Shown here: positions 1-8,432 of the stretch, in pieces
Position numbering within the stretch: position 1 is the stretch's first letter
Layout of the letters: each line of letters begins with the position of its first letter
Assembly (NCBI GenBank): GCA_945897805.1
Contig: CAMDFX010000002.1
Span: 1 to 64,000 of the forward strand
Source: Chryseobacterium gleum
GTDB lineage: Bacteria > Bacteroidota > Bacteroidia > Flavobacteriales_D > Crocinitomicaceae
DNA: 64,000 bases
Direction: 5' to 3'
The notes under the pieces: model-generated
Seen by the model: only the letters and a program-made list of their open reading frames with translations
Told to the model about the DNA's origin: nothing
Databases searched by the model: none
Position numbers and translations under genes: made by a program

Positions 1-1770
1 GTGTCTTTTACACCTGCTTCAACAACAACCTATACTGTAACGGGAACTAACACAACAACTGGATGTACAAATACAGACCAAGTCGTTTTAACTGTTAATG
101 CTCTTCCAACAGTCAATGCTGGAAATGATCAAACTGTTTGTGCTGGAACCACAGTAACACTTTCAGGTACAGGAGCAAATACATATTCTTGGAGTAATGG
201 TATAAGCAACGGAGTGTCTTTTACACCAGCTTCAACAACAACATATACTGTAACAGGAACTAATACAGCAACTGGATGTGCGAACACGGATCAAGTGGTG
301 GTTAACGTAAATGCTCTTCCAACGGTTAATGCAGGACTTGATCAAACGGTTTGTGCTGGAACTGCTGTTAAACTCACAGGAACTGGTGCAACTACCTATT
401 CTTGGAATAATGGTGTAAGTAATGGTGTATCTTTTACACCTGCTTCAACAACAACATATACTGTAACAGGAACTAACACAGCAACTGGATGTGCGAACAC
501 GGATCAAGTGGTGGTTAACGTAAATGCTCTTCCAACAGTAAATGCAGGACTTGATCAAACGGTTTGTGCTGGAACAGGTGTTATACTCACAGGAACTGGT
601 GCACCTACCTATTCTTGGAATAATGGTGTAAGCAATGGAGTGTCTTTCACGCCTGCTTCAACAGCAACCTATACTGTAACGGGAACTAACACAACAACTG
701 GATGTACAAATACAGACCAAGTCGTTGTAACTGTTAATTCTCTTCCAACAGTTAATGCTGGAAATGATCAAACTGTTTGTGCTGGAACTGGTGTTACACT
801 TACAGGAACTGGTGCAACTACCTATTCTTGGAATAATGGTGTAAGCAATGGAGTGTCTTTCACGCCTGCTTCAACAGCAACCTATACTGTAACAGGAACT
901 AACACAGCAACTGGATGTGCGAACACGGATCAAGTGGTGGTTAACGTAAATGCTCTTCCAACGGTTAATGCTGGAAATGATCAAACTGTTTGTGCTGGAA
1001 CTGCTGTTACACTTACAGGAACTGGTGCAAATACTTATTCTTGGAATAATGGTGTAAGTAATGGAGTTGGTTTCATCCCTACAATCACACAACAATATGT
1101 CGTTACGGGCACAAATGTGGCTAGTGGTTGTACTTATTCTGACACAGTTTCTATTGTTGTTAATGACTTACCCCTAGTGAGCGCAGGTTCCGATCTGACA
1201 ATTTGTAAAGGTGACTCTATTTTGCTGTCAGGAACTGGAGCATTAAATTACACATGGAACAATAATGTTATTAACGGCCAAGAATTTTTTCCAACAGTTA
1301 CTCAATCTTATCAAGTATTTGGTACTGATGTTAACAATTGCAGTAATACAGATGAAGTTAATGTTATTCTTAATGAATCATCATCCTCTACTCTCACAGG
1401 AAACGCAATAGATTCATATACTTTAAACGGTCAAACCTACACTCAATCAGGAACTTATACACAAGTAATTCCGAATGTAGCAGGTTGCGATAGTACAATT
1501 ACTTTGAATTTAACTTTGAATTTTTCAGGTATTATCGAAATTCAAACATCGTTCACTATATACCCAAATCCCGCAATTGACATTGTTATTATTGCCTCAA
1601 GTGAATCATTACATGACATATATGTACTATTTGACCAGACAGGTAGAAAGATACTCAATGGCAAACTGACAGGTACAAAAACCCAATTAGATTTATCAAA
1701 ACTTGCAAAAGGAAATTACCTACTTCAAATTGGAGAAAATAAAACTAAAATCAAGTTGATGAAAGATTAA
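1..1770 (+). CDS. Repetitive secreted adhesin-like protein with T9SS type A sorting domain (5' end outside window)
   Basis: The reading frame is open at base 1, so the true start lies to the left and only the last 589 residues are visible. The visible part is built of 71-residue units, each beginning LPTVNAG and containing DQTVCAG and a Y-T-V-T-G-T strand, typical of Ig/PKD-like beta-sandwich repeats. Five units (from base 103) are nearly identical and a sixth (from 1168) is diverged. A different domain with the AGCDSTITLNL signature follows. The last 80 residues or so form a T9SS type A sorting domain: FTIYPNP, DQTGRK, LDLSKLAKGNYLLQI and a basic tail. In this family the domain directs outer-membrane transport and surface attachment. 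A role in adhesion is inferred from the architecture only. Confidence 0.85.
   Translation: MSFTPASTTTYTVTGTNTTTGCTNTDQVVLTVNALPTVNAGNDQTVCAGTTVTLSGTGANTYSWSNGISNGVSFTPASTTTYTVTGTNTATGCANTDQVVVNVNALPTVNAGLDQTVCAGTAVKLTGTGATTYSWNNGVSNGVSFTPASTTTYTVTGTNTATGCANTDQVVVNVNALPTVNAGLDQTVCAGTGVILTGTGAPTYSWNNGVSNGVSFTPASTATYTVTGTNTTTGCTNTDQVVVTVNSLPTVNAGNDQTVCAGTGVTLTGTGATTYSWNNGVSNGVSFTPASTATYTVTGTNTATGCANTDQVVVNVNALPTVNAGNDQTVCAGTAVTLTGTGANTYSWNNGVSNGVGFIPTITQQYVVTGTNVASGCTYSDTVSIVVNDLPLVSAGSDLTICKGDSILLSGTGALNYTWNNNVINGQEFFPTVTQSYQVFGTDVNNCSNTDEVNVILNESSSSTLTGNAIDSYTLNGQTYTQSGTYTQVIPNVAGCDSTITLNLTLNFSGIIEIQTSFTIYPNPAIDIVIIASSESLHDIYVLFDQTGRKILNGKLTGTKTQLDLSKLAKGNYLLQIGENKTKIKLMKD
103..1377 (+). repeat. 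213-bp in-frame tandem repeats
   Basis: Units begin at 103, 316, 529, 742, 955 and 1168, an exact 213-bp (71-codon) period for the first five boundaries. The DNA is nearly identical between units, not only the protein. The ends of units come in two sequence versions: one reads ggatgtacaaatacagacca (around 60 and 700) and the other ggatgtgcgaacacggatca (around 274, 487 and 913). The mix suggests recombination or gene conversion between units. Confidence 0.93.
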
Positions 1771-1841
1771 GAATTTAAAATCCATTTTCAGTAAGGGAAT
1801 TTTAACTTAAAGTTTTCTTCAAATATCTAATTGCTACTAAG

Positions 1842-2006
1842 GAAAGAATTATTAATTATATACTAGACATCCAAGGAAGATTGGTACAAATTGAGATTAA
1901 AAACAAAGTGATTTCAATTTCTTCGCTTCAAAAAGGCACATACATTATTCGCCTTTTAGATGAAAAGTAAAATGTTATTGGCATTCAACAACTAGTAAAA
2001 GAATAA
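1842..2006 (+). pseudogene. Decayed T9SS C-terminal sorting domain remnant
   Basis: Just after the intact gene, one frame reads NYILDIQGRLVQIE, then SISSLQKGTYIIRLLDEK, an in-frame TAA at 1968-1970, then NVIGIQQLVKE and TAA at 2004-2006. This is the last two thirds of a type A sorting domain (D-I-Q-G-R-L-V, L-x-K-G-T-Y-I-I-R-L, basic end) interrupted by one stop codon. The N-terminal YPNP part and any start codon are missing. It may be the original tail of the upstream gene or the remains of a neighbouring secreted-protein gene. It is too short for a homology-free proof. Confidence 0.6.
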
Positions 2007-2020
2007 ATCACTACAACTTA

Positions 2021-2059
2021 AAAAAATGGTTCGGGAAAAATTTTTCGAACCATTTTTTA
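2021..2059. terminator. Bidirectional intrinsic terminator
   Basis: The arms aaaaaatggttcg and cgaaccatttttta form a stem of about 13 bp. The left arm is A-rich and the right arm T-rich, so it can stop transcription on both strands. It separates the repeat-protein gene from the convergent dehydrogenase gene. Confidence 0.8.
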
Positions 2060-2995
2060 TTAAAAATAATTCAAAATTTTATCTGCTAAAACAGCACTCA
2101 ATTTGAAATAACTTTCATTCGTCCAACCACCAACATGCGGCGACAAAATGACTTTTTTGGATGCAAGTAATTGTTGAAACGCTTCAGGCATGTTTCCATC
2201 GAAGAAATTTTCAAAGCTTGCTTTTTCAAATTCCAATACATCTAATCCAGCGCCGAGCAATTTTCCGTTTTCAATGGCTTTTAACAATGCTTTGGTTTGA
2301 ACTATTTTTCCTCTGGAGAGATTGAGCAAAAAGAAGGTTTTTTGAATGCTTTCGAAAAAAGTATCATTCGCCCAAAAAAGCGTTTCTTCATTTTGCGGAA
2401 TGTGAAAACTAATTACATCGGCATTGGCATACAATTCTTCCAAGGTCGATTCTTTCACAAATTCATTTCCGAAATTGCTTTTGTATTTATCGTAAGCTAG
2501 AATTTGAACATCAAATCCGCGTAGTTTTTTGGCAAAAGCTTGACCATTGTTGCCAAAACCGATAATTCCGACGGTTTTACCATCCAATTCGATTCCTCGA
2601 TTTCCTTCGCGATCCCATTTACCTGAACGCACTTCTGCATCTGCAGTAACTAAATTATTCATTAGTGCCAATAACATTCCAAGGGCATGTTCGCCCACCG
2701 CATTGCGATTTCCTTCTGGCGCATTGAAAAGTTGAATGTTTCGTTTTGCGCAATATTCCAAGTCAATGTTTTCCATTCCAGCGCCTGAACGTGCGATAAA
2801 TTTCAGATTGGGAGCTGCATCTAACAAATTCGCATCCATCGGAAAACGGGAACGAACTACAATTCCATCGGCAACTAAAATTAATTTTTTCGTTGAATCA
2901 AAATCACTGTTTGTTAAATGGATACATTGATGATTGGCTGCAATTAATCGCTCTTCTAAAATCGGATGAACTGTATCCAAAAAAATGATTTTCAT
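2060..2995 (-). CDS. D-2-hydroxyacid dehydrogenase, phosphoglycerate dehydrogenase-like
   Basis: An NAD-dependent oxidoreductase of the D-isomer-specific 2-hydroxyacid dehydrogenase family, probably acting on 3-phosphoglycerate (serine synthesis) or a similar 2-oxo/2-hydroxy acid in the cytoplasm. The 311-residue protein shows the Rossmann motif G146-F-G-N-N-G151 and the family's catalytic set: Arg228 in NLSRGK, Glu255 in LDVLEFE and His287 in SPHVGG. There is no C-terminal ACT domain, so it is the short form. It starts 9 bp after the mgtE stop codon on the same strand and is probably co-transcribed with it. The substrate cannot be fixed from sequence alone, and the symbol serA is therefore not given. 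Confidence 0.88.
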   Translation of the reverse strand: MKIIFLDTVHPILEERLIAANHQCIHLTNSDFDSTKKLILVADGIVVRSRFPMDANLLDAAPNLKFIARSGAGMENIDLEYCAKRNIQLFNAPEGNRNAVGEHALGMLLALMNNLVTADAEVRSGKWDREGNRGIELDGKTVGIIGFGNNGQAFAKKLRGFDVQILAYDKYKSNFGNEFVKESTLEELYANADVISFHIPQNEETLFWANDTFFESIQKTFFLLNLSRGKIVQTKALLKAIENGKLLGAGLDVLEFEKASFENFFDGNMPEAFQQLLASKKVILSPHVGGWTNESYFKLSAVLADKILNYF

Positions 2996-3004
2996 AATTG
3001 AAAT

Positions 3005-4354
3005 TTATAGTCCGTACAAAATCATTCCTACGGTGAAGTAGATGAACAATCCAAGAACATCATTCAAAGTTGTCACAAATGGTCCTGTTGCAAGTGCTGG
3101 ATCAATTTTGTATTTATTTAGGATTAGCGGAATCATAGAACCCATGATGGCTGCAAAGAGAATCACTACAAAAAGTGCAATACTAACGGTGATTCCAAGT
3201 GTTTGATTTTCAAAAACTGAAGCAATTCCAAAAATGCAAATGGAGCAAATAAGTCCGTTTAGCAAACCAACAAGTGTTTCTTTGGCTAGTTTGGAGGTAA
3301 TAGAATTAAATTGATTTCCACGAGCCAATGATTGCACTACAATCGCTGAAGATTGAACGCCCACATTGCCGCCCATTGCCGTAATTAGCGGAATAAAAAA
3401 CGCCAATGCTGGAATCTTGCTGATACTTCCTTCATAGGTTGAAATCACTTGTGCACCTAAAGTTCCACCAAGCATTCCGATCAGTAACCAAGGCAAACGT
3501 GCGCGAGACATTCTCCAAACTGTCGCGTTGGATTCAATTTTTTCAGAAATCCCCGATGCCAATTGGAAATCTTTGTCGGCCTCGTCCTTGATGATATCCA
3601 TGACGTCATCAATGGTGATTCGACCAACTAATTTATTTTGAAAATCGACCACAGGAATGGAAACCAAATCATATTTTTCCATGACTCTCGCTACAACTTC
3701 GCTGCTGTCAGTGGTTTTTACAGAAATAATATTTTTAGCTTGATAAAGATCACTGATTTTAGTTTTTGGACTTGCGAAAAGCAATCTTTTCAAAGACAAC
3801 AAACCAACTAATTTATTAAGTTGATCAACCACATAAATCGTGTAAACTTGCTCAACATCTTCTGCTTGTCGACGCAATTCAACAATACAACGATCCACTG
3901 GCCAGCTTAAATTTGCTTGAATAAATTCTTTTTGCATCAAACCACCGGCGGTATCTTCGTCGTAATTTAAAAGGTCAACAATGTCTTCAGCGGCTTCGTC
4001 ATCTTCCATGTGGGAGATAACTTCTTGAATTTCTTTGTCCGTTAATTCCCCCAGGATATCTGCAGCATCATCAGAGTCAAGATTTTCAAGTTGTTCTGCA
4101 ATTTCTTTAGAAGAAAGCGTTTTGATGAAACGATCCCGAACATCCTCTTCCAGCTCCATCAAAACATCCGCTTGAAGGTCTTCATCCAATCGGAAATAAA
4201 CGAATTTTGCTTGCTCTTTGGTTAACTCATCTAATAACTCTGCGATGTCGGCAAAGTGCAAACCAAGGATATGCTCGTCAATCCAAACAGTATCTTCTGT
4301 TTGAATCGCGCGACGCAATTGTTCTAAAAAATCTTTGGTTAACTCAAAACGCAT
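3005..4354 (-). CDS. mgtE: Magnesium transporter MgtE
   Basis: An inner-membrane Mg2+ channel/transporter of 449 residues, the usual family length. Order of domains: an acidic N domain of helical repeats (about 1-130), rich in Asp/Glu and containing the ELLDELTKEQ and DDAADIL stretches; a CBS pair (about 135-260); a linker helix; and five membrane segments from about residue 285, with the conserved PLITAMGGNVGVQSS pore region and a P-A-L-A-T-G-P-F segment near the end. In this family the N and CBS domains sense cytosolic Mg2+ and gate the pore. A promoter box sits only 4 nt before the ATG, so the mRNA may be leaderless. The dehydrogenase gene follows in the same direction. Confidence 0.95.
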   Translation of the reverse strand: MRFELTKDFLEQLRRAIQTEDTVWIDEHILGLHFADIAELLDELTKEQAKFVYFRLDEDLQADVLMELEEDVRDRFIKTLSSKEIAEQLENLDSDDAADILGELTDKEIQEVISHMEDDEAAEDIVDLLNYDEDTAGGLMQKEFIQANLSWPVDRCIVELRRQAEDVEQVYTIYVVDQLNKLVGLLSLKRLLFASPKTKISDLYQAKNIISVKTTDSSEVVARVMEKYDLVSIPVVDFQNKLVGRITIDDVMDIIKDEADKDFQLASGISEKIESNATVWRMSRARLPWLLIGMLGGTLGAQVISTYEGSISKIPALAFFIPLITAMGGNVGVQSSAIVVQSLARGNQFNSITSKLAKETLVGLLNGLICSICIFGIASVFENQTLGITVSIALFVVILFAAIMGSMIPLILNKYKIDPALATGPFVTTLNDVLGLFIYFTVGMILYGL

Positions 4355-4358
4355 GATA

Positions 4359-4366
4359 CAAAGGTA
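4359..4366 (-). promoter_or_regulatory. Promoter -7 box of mgtE (TACCTTTG)
   Basis: On the minus strand TACCTTTG matches the Bacteroidota -7 consensus TAnnTTTG. It is followed by TATC and then the mgtE ATG, so the predicted transcription start lies at or within a few bases of the start codon. A TTTG lies 23 nt upstream as a possible -33 element. Confidence 0.6.
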
Positions 4367-4519
4367 GGCATTTCATTGAAAAAATTTAACAAACAATTGG
4401 AAAGCTGCTTTGAAAAATATCGATGCAACTAAAATCTTAAAAACTAAGTCTATTTTATCATTAATTGTATTTTTGCTTTATAATTTTAAAAAAAATAATT
4501 GAAATTAGAAGTAAAATGC

Positions 4520-4527
4520 TAAATTTG
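4520..4527 (+). promoter_or_regulatory. Promoter -7 box (TAAATTTG)
   Basis: TAAATTTG matches TAnnTTTG. A TTG at 4499-4501 lies 18 nt upstream and fits the -33 element. It would drive the T9SS type B gene that starts at 4563, giving a short leader of roughly 30 nt. Confidence 0.55.
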
Positions 4528-4562
4528 AGTGATTACTAAGTATTATTGCTAATAGATTATCT

Positions 4563-7500
4563 ATGTTATTAATTAGAAAATGGGACTTAAAGATAGTTTC
4601 AAAAACAAAGTTTTATCTTGTATTTGTTGTCTTTTCAATTGCAAACATCTCAGCATTTGGACAAATTTCAGCGACTTTTACAACTACAGTAAACACTGTT
4701 TGTAATGGTTCAGGATGCGATTATACAGGTCCTAGTATTTTGATAAATGAGTTGATGATTTCTCCAACATCAAATGATGGATCAATGAGTGGAGATGGAG
4801 GAATATCAGCAGGAAGAGGTGAATGGATTGAGTTATACAACCCAAATTTATGCGAACCTGTAGATATTTCTTGTTTTTACTTGGGCAACAATACTGGTGA
4901 GGGAACAGGTGGTTATGTAATACCAGCAGGAACAATCATTCCGCCTGCAGGATTTTGCATGGTAAGAGGCTCAAATATGACCCCAGTACCATCAAATCTA
5001 TTGGTACAAAATGGCGGCAATGTTGTAGAACTTGTTGTTCCAACAAATGTGACTGATAATGGAGTTTGCAGCAGCGGTACTCGCCTGTGGTTTCCAAACG
5101 CTGGTGGATGGTTTGCGTTTTATGACGCAGCAGGGGTTCCGCAAGATGCCGTTTCTTGGGTTAATTCTACCACAAGTACAAGTGGTTCTCCTTGTGTGGC
5201 AACACTTGGTGGCTGCACAGCGGTGGCTTCATTAGCAAGCTATAACAATATCCCTGCAAACAGAAAAAATTGGATAAGTAATCAAAATGCTGGTAACCAC
5301 GTTGGCCAAAGTTTAAGAAGAACAGTTGATGGAGGAGCATGGCCTTCAGATTTATCTGTGGCATATGGTGCGCCAACTTATGGAACTTGCAATAGTACTT
5401 GTATCACACCTGGTGTTTCATCTTGCACGGGAACAGCAACCGTTAACCCAACTGGTGGAACAGCGCCATATACTTTTATTTGGAATGATTCACAAGCGCA
5501 ATTAACACAAACAGCAACTGGACTTTGCGCAGGAACATACACTGTGAACATTAGTGATAACGCAGGAATTTCACAACAATTCAATTTGGAAATTTTGGAT
5601 TTAGTTCCAACAGTTTCTTTGGATTTAGTTCAAGAAGTTTGTATTGATTTAGCTGCTTTTCCATTATCAGTTGTAAGTCCTATTGCAACAGCAGGACAAA
5701 CAGGAGTACTATCTGGAAATGGTGTTTCTGGAAGTAACTTCAATCCAGCAACTGCTGGCGCAGGCACACAAACAATCACTTATGTGTTTACAGATGAAAA
5801 CACATGTACCAATACGGCTACAGATCAAATTATTGTAAATCCCTTGCCAATTGTAAGTATTACAGGAATAACAAATCCATATTGTATTTCAAATCCAGCT
5901 TTGCAGTTTACACTTTCGCCTGCTGGCGGAACACTTTCTGGTGCTGGAGTGACGGGAACGAGTTTTAACCCCTCAACAGCAGGCGTTGGAACGCATTCCT
6001 TAACATACAGTTTTACGGATGCAAACGGTTGTTCAAATTCAATCATCGCAGATGTTGAAGTAGTTGCTTTACCAACACCAAGTATCACAGCACCTGCAAC
6101 CATTTGCGCGAATGACAATCCAGTTGCACTTGTTGGTTCGCCAGTTGGAGGAACATTCTTTATCAACACAACACAAACTAACAACTTAAATCCAGCAACA
6201 TTAACAGCTGGTATTCAAAACATTTCATACAATTATACTGATGCCAATGGATGTCAAGCAACAGCAACTGCGCAAACTGAGGTTTTTGCAGTTCCAGCAG
6301 TTTCGGTCAACCTAGTATCAGCAATTTGCATTGATGGTGGAATTGTTCCTATTACACTTTCTCCAGCGAATGGAAGCGGTGGAAGTGGCCTTTTAGTGGG
6401 AAATGGCGTTGCAGGAAATGGTTTCAATCCGCAAACTGCAGGAGTAGGTCCAGAGACAATAACTTACACATTTACAACTACAGAAGGATGTGTCAATACA
6501 GCTACTGATATTATCACTGTAAATGCGCTTCCAGTAGTTACTTTTACAGGCATTAATCCAACTTATTGTATCTCTAATACGCCCGTAAATTTCAATTTAA
6601 CTCCGGCAGGCGGGACACTTTCAGGTCCAGGTGTTGCAAGCAATAGTTTTGTACCATCTGCAGCTGGAGTAGGTACTCATGTTTTGACATATACTTTTAC
6701 CGACGCAAATTCTTGCACAAGTTCGACAACAGGAAATGTAACAGTAGTTGCGGTGCCTTCGCCAACCATTACTACACCGCCATTTTTATGTAATTATGCT
6801 TCTGCAATAACTTTGGTTGGAACACCAGCTGGAGGTGTTTTTACCGTAGATGGAACGCAAACAGCAACTTTCAATCCAGCAGCTTTGAGCGACGGAACAC
6901 ATGCTATTCTGTATACTTATACTGATGCAAATAACTGTATCGCGACGGCAACTGAAACCATTGATGTATTGCCAAGACCAGTTTTGACAAGTAACATTGC
7001 TGCAAGCTATTGCTTTGGATCTCCTGATGTATTATTGACAATGACACCTGCGGGAGGAACGCTCACTGGAACATTGGTTTCAGGAAACACAATAGGGATT
7101 GAAGGAGAAGCACCAGGAAATTATTCTGTTACTTATGATTACACAGATGCAAATGGATGCGCCAATACATTGGTTAGTCCTTTTGTAATTACGACTCCCA
7201 TATTAGCCAATTTCAGTTACGAAACGGATTGTTTTCAGAACGGACTTTTTGTGAATTCATCAACTCCTTCAGGATTCTATCAATACAATTGGAATATCAA
7301 TGGGATAGTAAATTCGACTTCCATAAATCCAACGATAAACTTTCCACAATTTGGAGATCAAACTGTTACATTGACAGTCACAGACCAATATAACTGTAGC
7401 TATAGCACAACATTGCCTGTCTTTATTCCTGAAGGTGTAAGTATGAAAGATTATGTGATTCCAAATGTTATTACACCAAATGGTGACGGAATCAATGATG

Positions 7501-7742
7501 TAATGCAACTACCAATATTGTTTGACGAATGCTTGACTTACAAAATTTTAATTTTAAATCGTTGGGGAAATCTTGTATATGAAATGACAAGTTCATCAAA
7601 CGTATTTAGCGGAAAAGATGCGAATGGAAAAGACCTGCAAGAAGGTGTTTATTTCTACACCATAAAATCGGAGGATTTTGACTGTGATTCGGATGAATTT
7701 AGAGGATTTTGTTCAGGAATGATAAGCATCCTGAGAAAGTAA
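4563..7742 (+). CDS. Lamin-tail-domain surface protein with T9SS type B (gliding motility-associated) sorting domain
   Basis: A secreted protein of 1059 residues. An N-terminal signal peptide (FYLVFVVFSIANISAFGQ) follows a short basic leader. Residues of about 55-240 form a lamin tail domain, seen in ILINELMISPT, GEWIELYNP and the ensuing beta strands. Several Ig/PKD-like units of roughly 75 residues follow, with recurring PAGGTLSG, GVGTH-LTY-FTDANGC and NP-TAGVG signatures, and then a PKD domain (about 890-960). The last 90 residues form the gliding motility-associated type B sorting domain: NVITPNGDGINDV, ILNRWGNLVYE, LQEGVYFYTI. The family is exported by T9SS and kept on or released from the cell surface. 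No enzymatic domain is seen, so a structural or adhesive role is inferred. A terminator follows directly. Confidence 0.9.
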   Translation: MLLIRKWDLKIVSKTKFYLVFVVFSIANISAFGQISATFTTTVNTVCNGSGCDYTGPSILINELMISPTSNDGSMSGDGGISAGRGEWIELYNPNLCEPVDISCFYLGNNTGEGTGGYVIPAGTIIPPAGFCMVRGSNMTPVPSNLLVQNGGNVVELVVPTNVTDNGVCSSGTRLWFPNAGGWFAFYDAAGVPQDAVSWVNSTTSTSGSPCVATLGGCTAVASLASYNNIPANRKNWISNQNAGNHVGQSLRRTVDGGAWPSDLSVAYGAPTYGTCNSTCITPGVSSCTGTATVNPTGGTAPYTFIWNDSQAQLTQTATGLCAGTYTVNISDNAGISQQFNLEILDLVPTVSLDLVQEVCIDLAAFPLSVVSPIATAGQTGVLSGNGVSGSNFNPATAGAGTQTITYVFTDENTCTNTATDQIIVNPLPIVSITGITNPYCISNPALQFTLSPAGGTLSGAGVTGTSFNPSTAGVGTHSLTYSFTDANGCSNSIIADVEVVALPTPSITAPATICANDNPVALVGSPVGGTFFINTTQTNNLNPATLTAGIQNISYNYTDANGCQATATAQTEVFAVPAVSVNLVSAICIDGGIVPITLSPANGSGGSGLLVGNGVAGNGFNPQTAGVGPETITYTFTTTEGCVNTATDIITVNALPVVTFTGINPTYCISNTPVNFNLTPAGGTLSGPGVASNSFVPSAAGVGTHVLTYTFTDANSCTSSTTGNVTVVAVPSPTITTPPFLCNYASAITLVGTPAGGVFTVDGTQTATFNPAALSDGTHAILYTYTDANNCIATATETIDVLPRPVLTSNIAASYCFGSPDVLLTMTPAGGTLTGTLVSGNTIGIEGEAPGNYSVTYDYTDANGCANTLVSPFVITTPILANFSYETDCFQNGLFVNSSTPSGFYQYNWNINGIVNSTSINPTINFPQFGDQTVTLTVTDQYNCSYSTTLPVFIPEGVSMKDYVIPNVITPNGDGINDVMQLPILFDECLTYKILILNRWGNLVYEMTSSSNVFSGKDANGKDLQEGVYFYTIKSEDFDCDSDEFRGFCSGMISILRK

Positions 7743-7768
7743 GCATTCCTGATACTCAAGATAAAATT

Positions 7769-7803
7769 TAAATCCTGTTGCATTTGTAGCAGGATTTTTT
7801 TTA
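7769..7803 (+). terminator. Intrinsic terminator
   Basis: An AAATCCTG...CAGGATTT stem with a 12-nt loop is followed by a run of T. It lies 27 bp after the stop codon of the T9SS type B gene. Confidence 0.8.
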
Positions 7804-7917
7804 TAAATACAGGTTAAAATCATTTTGATTCTGAATAGTTTATACAACAAAAAGCAAGTTTATTTGTTAAGATTAAACAGAAATACAACTGCTTTAGTAA
7901 TTATTTAAAATTATCCC

Positions 7918-8418
7918 ATGAAAATCATTTTGTCTTTATCACTTCTGTTAATCATCGGTTCTTGTCAAGCGCAAACAAAAAGCATCGTTTCTGGCAAAAA
8001 TCCCTATTATTCGAAAACAGACACAACACATTTGAATGTAAGCGATGCTGAGTGGAAAAAGGTTTTACCCAATGATGTATATCAAATCGCTAGAAAAAAA
8101 GACACTGAATTTGCTTTTTCTGGCAAATATTGGGATTTTGAAGGCATAGGAACATACTATTGTGCAGCATGCGGAAATCCGCTTTTTTTGGCTGATTCAA
8201 AATTTTCAAGTTCTTGCGGTTGGCCAAGTTTTTATGAAACAATCAGACCGAAAAGTGTCAACTACATTTCCGATAATACCTATGGAATGGAAAGAATTGA
8301 AGTCGTTTGTGGAAGATGCGATGGACATTTGGGACATATTTTTGACGACGGCCCCGCTCCTACTTACAAAAGGTTTTGCATGAATTCATTGATGCTAGAT
8401 TTTGAACCGAAAAAATAA
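7918..8418 (+). CDS. msrB: Peptide-methionine (R)-S-oxide reductase MsrB, lipoprotein
   Basis: Reduces methionine-R-sulfoxide in oxidised proteins. The 166-residue protein starts with a lipoprotein signal (hydrophobic segment, lipobox ending at Cys16), so it probably acts in the periplasm rather than the cytosol. The MsrB fold is complete: zinc ligands Cys82, Cys85, Cys131 and Cys134 (CAAC and CGRC), the SCGWPSF motif, HLGHIF and the catalytic Cys154 in KRFCMNS. It converges on the prolyl oligopeptidase gene with 14 bp between them. Export of MsrB as a lipoprotein suggests repair of envelope proteins, which is inference. Confidence 0.94.
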   Translation: MKIILSLSLLLIIGSCQAQTKSIVSGKNPYYSKTDTTHLNVSDAEWKKVLPNDVYQIARKKDTEFAFSGKYWDFEGIGTYYCAACGNPLFLADSKFSSSCGWPSFYETIRPKSVNYISDNTYGMERIEVVCGRCDGHLGHIFDDGPAPTYKRFCMNSLMLDFEPKK

Positions 8419-8432
8419 ATCTTTTTTTTAGA

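Noticed and set aside
103-1377. CRISPR array or other non-coding repeat array
   Set aside because: The repeats are an exact multiple of three, stay in one open frame and encode protein domains. There are no short spacers.
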